From: Soonwooa sp032062245
GTDB taxonomy: Bacteria > Bacteroidota > Bacteroidia > Flavobacteriales > Weeksellaceae
Direction: 5' to 3'
NCBI RefSeq assembly: GCF_032062245.1
Contig: NZ_DAMBQF010000040.1
Span: forward strand, 1 to 17,512
DNA: 17,512 nucleotides
Shown here piece by piece: positions 14,900 through 17,512 of this stretch. Under the pieces are notes generated by a model, which did no database searches, was not told the origin of the DNA, and worked only from the letters and a program-made list of their open reading frames with translations. Both the position numbers and the translations under genes were made by a program. Position 1 is the stretch's first letter, and every line of letters begins with the position of its first letter.

Positions 14900-15431
14900 T
14901 TACAAATTATCATTAATTAAATTTCGCAATTCTGTAGCGTAGGTTCCGCCTGTAATTTTATGGATAACTTTCCCGTTTTTAACAAGATAAGTTAAAGGAA
15001 TTGCTTGTGTTGTATTCTCGAAATTAAGAGGTTTTTTGTCTAGAAAGTTTAATATCGCATTTTTATACTTTATATTTTTAAGCGTTAAATCTTCGAAATG
15101 AAATTTTTTTAGAATCAATAAATTTCTGAAGTTTCGCCGAATCGGTATCAACTGATAATGAAGCAAATTGCACATTTTTACCCTCAAATTCTGCTTTTAT
15201 TTTGTTTAATTCTGGCATTTCTTCAACAGATGGGACGCACCAAGTTGCCCATATATTGATGCAGGTTAATTTGTCAGAGTTTAAGATTTCGTTTTGAAAA
15301 TCACTGTTTTCAAACGTGTTAATTTTTTCGGGTCGCAAATCATTTTTAGTTTTACCGGTATGAACGCTGCCAATATTGAATCCAGCAAATTGTATAAAAA
15401 TACAAATTGTTCCAAATATTGCTTCTGGCAT
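14900..15431 (-). pseudogene. TlpA-like thioredoxin-fold protein, frameshifted
   Basis: Two overlapping frames together encode one thioredoxin-fold protein. The first (15431 down to 15078) has an N-terminal hydrophobic anchor (IFGTICIFIQFAGFNIG), the active-site region INIWATWCVPSVEEMPELNK at 58-77 and VQFASLSVDTDSAKLQKFID. The second frame continues with FEDLTLKN, LNFLDKKPLNFENTTQAIPL and the conserved cis-Pro/TYLVKNGKVIHKITGG end, stopping at 14900. The frames join at a 7-base homopolymer (T at 15104-15110 on the plus strand); removing one base would restore a continuous reading frame. The active site is CVPS, not CxxC: Cys65 is kept but the resolving Cys is Ser (TCT for TGT). A frameshift plus a lost cysteine suggests a decaying gene. 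The intact relative would be a periplasmic thiol-disulfide reductase. Confidence 0.75.
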
Positions 15432-15565
15432 TAAGAATTCAGATTTTTTTTAAGAAAATAAATATTAGAATCAATGCTATTTTCAGTTTTCAAAAGCTCA
15501 TTTCGTTTCAAAATGATTTCATTTTTGAAAATATTTGCAGAAATCATTTTATCTAAAATGTTCAT
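15431..15565 (-). pseudogene. Possible remnant of a Crp/Fnr-family regulator (44 codons)
   Basis: A small frame runs from ATG 15565 to TAA 15433-15431 and encodes MNILDKMISANIFKNEIILK and then KRNELLKTENSIDSNIYFLK near its end. That second stretch aligns by eye with the start of the cyclic-nucleotide-binding domain of the window's own Crp/Fnr protein (KKGSVLVREGEVNNDRYFVEKG): K, L, E, YF and K match in register. It stops where the beta-roll should continue. Its TAA overlaps the ATG of the tlpA-like gene (TAATG). It could be a regulator fragment left by deletion, a small translated leader ORF, or chance. No matching downstream regulator sequence was recognised. Confidence 0.35.
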
Positions 15566-15606
15566 CGATTGGCTTATATAAATATGAAAACTGTTTTAAA
15601 ATTAAT

Positions 15607-15637
15607 AAAAAATCCGCTCAATATTTAAGAGGATTTT
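15607..15637 (-). terminator. Probable terminator of the polysaccharide deacetylase gene
   Basis: On the minus strand, AAAATCCTC and a short AT-rich loop are followed by GCGGATTTTTT: a 7-8 bp stem (AAAATCC/GGATTTT, with a bulge near the loop) and a six-T run at 15612-15607. It lies 21 bases beyond the stop of the leftward deacetylase gene. The stem is less regular than the other terminators here. Confidence 0.6.
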
Positions 15638-15657
15638 GATTTTATTTGTAAAGCGAT

Positions 15658-16533
15658 TTAATTCAGAATCTCATTAATTTTCGGATATTCAGAAATTTTT
15701 CGGAATTCAAAACGATTTGATTTTTGCAAAACATTGATGAACTCATCCAATTCTGCAAGCGATTCGTCATCCGTCAAATATTGATCGTGCGTCAAAAACA
15801 CCAAATGTCTAGACGTTTTCTCTAAATCATTCAAAAAAATACTGTCGACTTTTTTCATCATCTGTTGGTGATTTCCTTTTAATGACATTTTTGCGGTAGG
15901 ACGCCATTCTAGATCCCAACCAACCAGTTTGTAACCCGCAATTTGTAGTTGATTGGCAGCAAGTTTTGAAGCAGAAATATCAGTAACATTTATGTTATTA
16001 AGTCGCCAAATATTACGTCCAGGTGTTCTTGCAATTTTATTATTTAAACCCAAAATAACCTGCGCCGAATCGAAATCTTCAACGACTTTTTCTGGGTTTT
16101 TGTAAAACTCCGAATAGTGATTATCTGCGTGACTAAAACTGTGATTAGCGATTTCCATTAAAGAATCTTTTTGCAAATCTGCAAAGTCTTTTTTCTGTTT
16201 AGCACTTCCATTAACGTGTTTACCTACAACGAAAGTAGTTGCCACAACATTTCTTTTATGCAAAATTTTCAAAAGATTTTCGGTTCCACGATTTGGTCCA
16301 TCGTCAAAAGTTAAATAGATAATCCGCTTGTTGTCGCTGATTGTTCCGGTAGTTTCATCAACTTTAATAACAATTTTTGAGACGGGTTTCTTTTGGGGTT
16401 GTTCGGTGGTTTTTGCGTCGATGCGTTCTGTCGTTTTATCACAACCAACCAAAAGAAATGACGTTGCCGAAATTAATGCAAGCGTCCCAAGAAAAGCCGA
16501 TGTATTAAGCTTTTCTTCAAAAAATGTTTTCAT
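15658..16533 (-). CDS. Polysaccharide deacetylase (CE4/NodB) lipoprotein
   Basis: The 291-residue protein has a lipoprotein signal peptide with lipobox LLVGC (Cys31), so it is predicted to be membrane-anchored outside the cytoplasm. The NodB domain shows the metal and catalytic motifs in order: TFDDGP (75-80, catalytic base Asp77 and metal ligand Asp78), HSFSH (131-135, metal His131 and His135), ARTPGRN (168-174) and LTHD with His249. CE4 enzymes remove acetyl (sometimes formyl) groups from N-acetylated sugars in peptidoglycan, chitin or polysaccharide. The target here is unknown. The gene appears monocistronic, ends at a terminator, and has two crossing inverted-repeat stems immediately before its start codon that could form a pseudoknot in the mRNA leader. 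Confidence 0.9.
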   Translation of the reverse strand: MKTFFEEKLNTSAFLGTLALISATSFLLVGCDKTTERIDAKTTEQPQKKPVSKIVIKVDETTGTISDNKRIIYLTFDDGPNRGTENLLKILHKRNVVATTFVVGKHVNGSAKQKKDFADLQKDSLMEIANHSFSHADNHYSEFYKNPEKVVEDFDSAQVILGLNNKIARTPGRNIWRLNNINVTDISASKLAANQLQIAGYKLVGWDLEWRPTAKMSLKGNHQQMMKKVDSIFLNDLEKTSRHLVFLTHDQYLTDDESLAELDEFINVLQKSNRFEFRKISEYPKINEILN

Positions 16534-16534
16534 A

Positions 16535-16587
16535 AAATTGGAAAGGAATTAAGTTAAAGAAATGTTAAATTTTTCCAATTTAATTCC
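16535..16587 (-). promoter_or_regulatory. Leader with pseudoknot-forming inverted repeats before the deacetylase
   Basis: Two inverted repeats cross each other. GGAATTAA (16545-16552 on the plus strand) pairs with TTAATTCC (16580-16587), and AAATTGGAAA (16535-16544) pairs with TTTCCAATTT (16572-16581). In the leftward mRNA the order is arm A, arm B, arm A', arm B', the topology of an H-type pseudoknot, ending one base before the ATG at 16533. Folding and function are inference; the region is AT-rich. Confidence 0.35.
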
Positions 16588-16625
16588 CATCAAATGTGAT
16601 GCCGAGTTTTTATTTTTTTTAAATT

Positions 16626-16666
16626 AAAATGTTAAAGTTTAGTCCAAATTAAAACTTTAACATTTT
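16626..16666. repeat. 15-bp perfect inverted repeat, possible terminator
   Basis: AAAATGTTAAAGTTT (16626-16640) and its exact complement AAACTTTAACATTTT (16652-16666) surround an 11-base loop. It lies in the gap between the deacetylase and the sirtuin genes, 80 bases past the sirtuin stop. T-rich flanks allow a terminator reading, but the stem has only two G-C pairs. The rest of the 16534-16745 gap shows no gene. Confidence 0.5.
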
Positions 16667-16745
16667 TAAATTTTTGGAAGTCATTTTATCTTGAATAATT
16701 AATTTAAAATTGATGAAAGTGTTTAGAAAAATCTGAATAAAAATT

Positions 16746-17438
16746 TTACAGAAACTTTGATTTTAAAATATCTTGAAGTTTTTGCATACCTTCTGTTGCA
16801 GAGCTTTTAAAACAGTTTTCTTTATTTCTAAACATCGAAAAATCTAAATTGGGATCAATTACAAAAATCTCAGCATTTGTAGGAACATCATGCACTAAAC
16901 CTGCTGCCGGATAAACTTGCATAGAGGTCCCGATAACCAGAAATAAATCCGCTTCCGAAGCAATTTCGGCAGCATTTTGCATCTCAGTAACCATCTCGCC
17001 AAACCAAACAATGTGAGGTCGCAATTGTATTCCGTTTTCGTCCAAATCTCCAAGATTAAGGTCGTCTTCCCAAAGAATTGCGTCGCTTTCCGAATTTACA
17101 GGTCGCACTTTGCAGAGTTCACCATGAAGATGCGTCACCTTTGTAGAGCCTGCGCGTTCATGCAAGTCGTCTACATTTTGTGTGATGATATGAACATCAA
17201 AATCTCTTTCTAGTTCTGCTAAAATTTCATGCGCTCGATTTGGTTTTACATCTTTTAATTGTCGGCGTCTAAGGTTGTAAAATTCCAAAACTAATTCTGG
17301 ATTTCTTTCAAAACCTTCGGGCGACGCCACATCTTCAATACGATGATTTTCCCAAAAACCATTCGAATCTCTAAAAGTCGAAATTCCGCTTTCTGCACTA
17401 ATCCCAGCACCCGATAAAACCACAAGTTTCTTTTTCAT
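16746..17438 (-). CDS. cobB: Sir2-family NAD-dependent protein deacylase (CobB-like, class III)
   Basis: From the ATG at 17438 the protein has 230 residues; the frame can be extended to a TTG at 17474 (242 residues), but the ATG gives the canonical opening MKKKLVVLSGAGISAESGIS. Sirtuin motifs are GAGIS (10-14), TFRDSNGFW, TQNVDDLHERAG (86-97) and catalytic His105 in HLHGE, followed by IVWFGE and VIGTSMQVYPAAGL. Tyr54 and Arg57 (FYNLRRR) match the Tyr-x-x-Arg pair of SIRT5 and E. coli CobB that binds succinyl or malonyl groups, so desuccinylase as well as deacetylase activity is predicted. Only two cysteines are present, so the usual zinc-binding tetracysteine site is missing. The enzyme consumes NAD and releases nicotinamide, the substrate of PncA. 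Confidence 0.93.
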   Translation of the reverse strand: MKKKLVVLSGAGISAESGISTFRDSNGFWENHRIEDVASPEGFERNPELVLEFYNLRRRQLKDVKPNRAHEILAELERDFDVHIITQNVDDLHERAGSTKVTHLHGELCKVRPVNSESDAILWEDDLNLGDLDENGIQLRPHIVWFGEMVTEMQNAAEIASEADLFLVIGTSMQVYPAAGLVHDVPTNAEIFVIDPNLDFSMFRNKENCFKSSATEGMQKLQDILKSKFL

Positions 17439-17512
17439 ATCAAGATTTTCATTTGGTTTTGTAAGTCTCCCCAAAAACCGGACATTTTATAACCCTAAAG
17501 TTATTAGCAAAA

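Noticed and set aside
15583..15627. Short plus-strand ORF (MKTVLKLIKNPLNI)
   Set aside because: 14 codons, overlaps the deacetylase terminator, no support.
17439..17474. Upstream TTG start extending the sirtuin by 12 residues
   Set aside because: The ATG at 17438 gives the canonical sirtuin N-terminus; the extension is hydrophilic and not typical of the family.

Overview
The window looks like chromosomal DNA from a flavobacterium of the Bacteroidota, probably the Chryseobacterium/Epilithonimonas (Weeksellaceae) group. The sequence is AT-rich, Shine-Dalgarno motifs are weak or absent, and many genes are preceded by the Bacteroidota promoter element TAnnTTTG, sometimes with TTG or TTTG about 18-21 bases upstream. 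The gene families (UMF1 transporter, short mevalonate kinase beside a UbiA prenyltransferase, BlaI/M56 pair with a TonB-like tail) fit that group. The genus assignment is inference, since no rRNA or species marker is present.

The left part (1-6150) is read rightward: the tail of an unknown gene, an AGCS sodium:alanine symporter, a UMF1-family MFS transporter, a mevalonate kinase plus UbiA-type prenyltransferase pair (isoprenoid supply and use), and an RsuA/RluB-type pseudouridine synthase with a long Arg/Ser/Gly-rich N-terminus. A bidirectional terminator separates it from a leftward outer-membrane beta-barrel gene and a leftward nicotinamidase gene (pncA). A Crp/Fnr-family regulator is divergent from pncA, and a 14-bp palindrome lies between them.

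The middle part (8236-12411) is a tight leftward operon: CoA-transferase subunit B, biotin carboxyl carrier protein, biotin carboxylase and carboxyltransferase. Together the last three make a propionyl-CoA-type carboxylase. The matching CoA-transferase A subunit is absent from the window.

The right part (12503-17474) is more irregular. A BlaI repressor gene overlaps a BlaR1-like M56 metallopeptidase gene that is split into two overlapping frames just after a 7-base homopolymer. A GNAT acetyltransferase is divergent from blaI, and the gap between them holds an 8-bp inverted repeat with TACA/TGTA half-sites. Next come a frameshifted thioredoxin-like (TlpA) gene that has also lost its second active-site cysteine, a 44-codon ORF resembling a Crp/Fnr N-terminal fragment, a lipoprotein polysaccharide deacetylase with a pseudoknot-like leader, and a class III-type sirtuin. 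No mobile element, tRNA, rRNA or CRISPR array was seen. No gene-free stretch exceeds 300 bases. The nearest to a novel system here is the BlaI / split BlaR1-TonB / GNAT locus.
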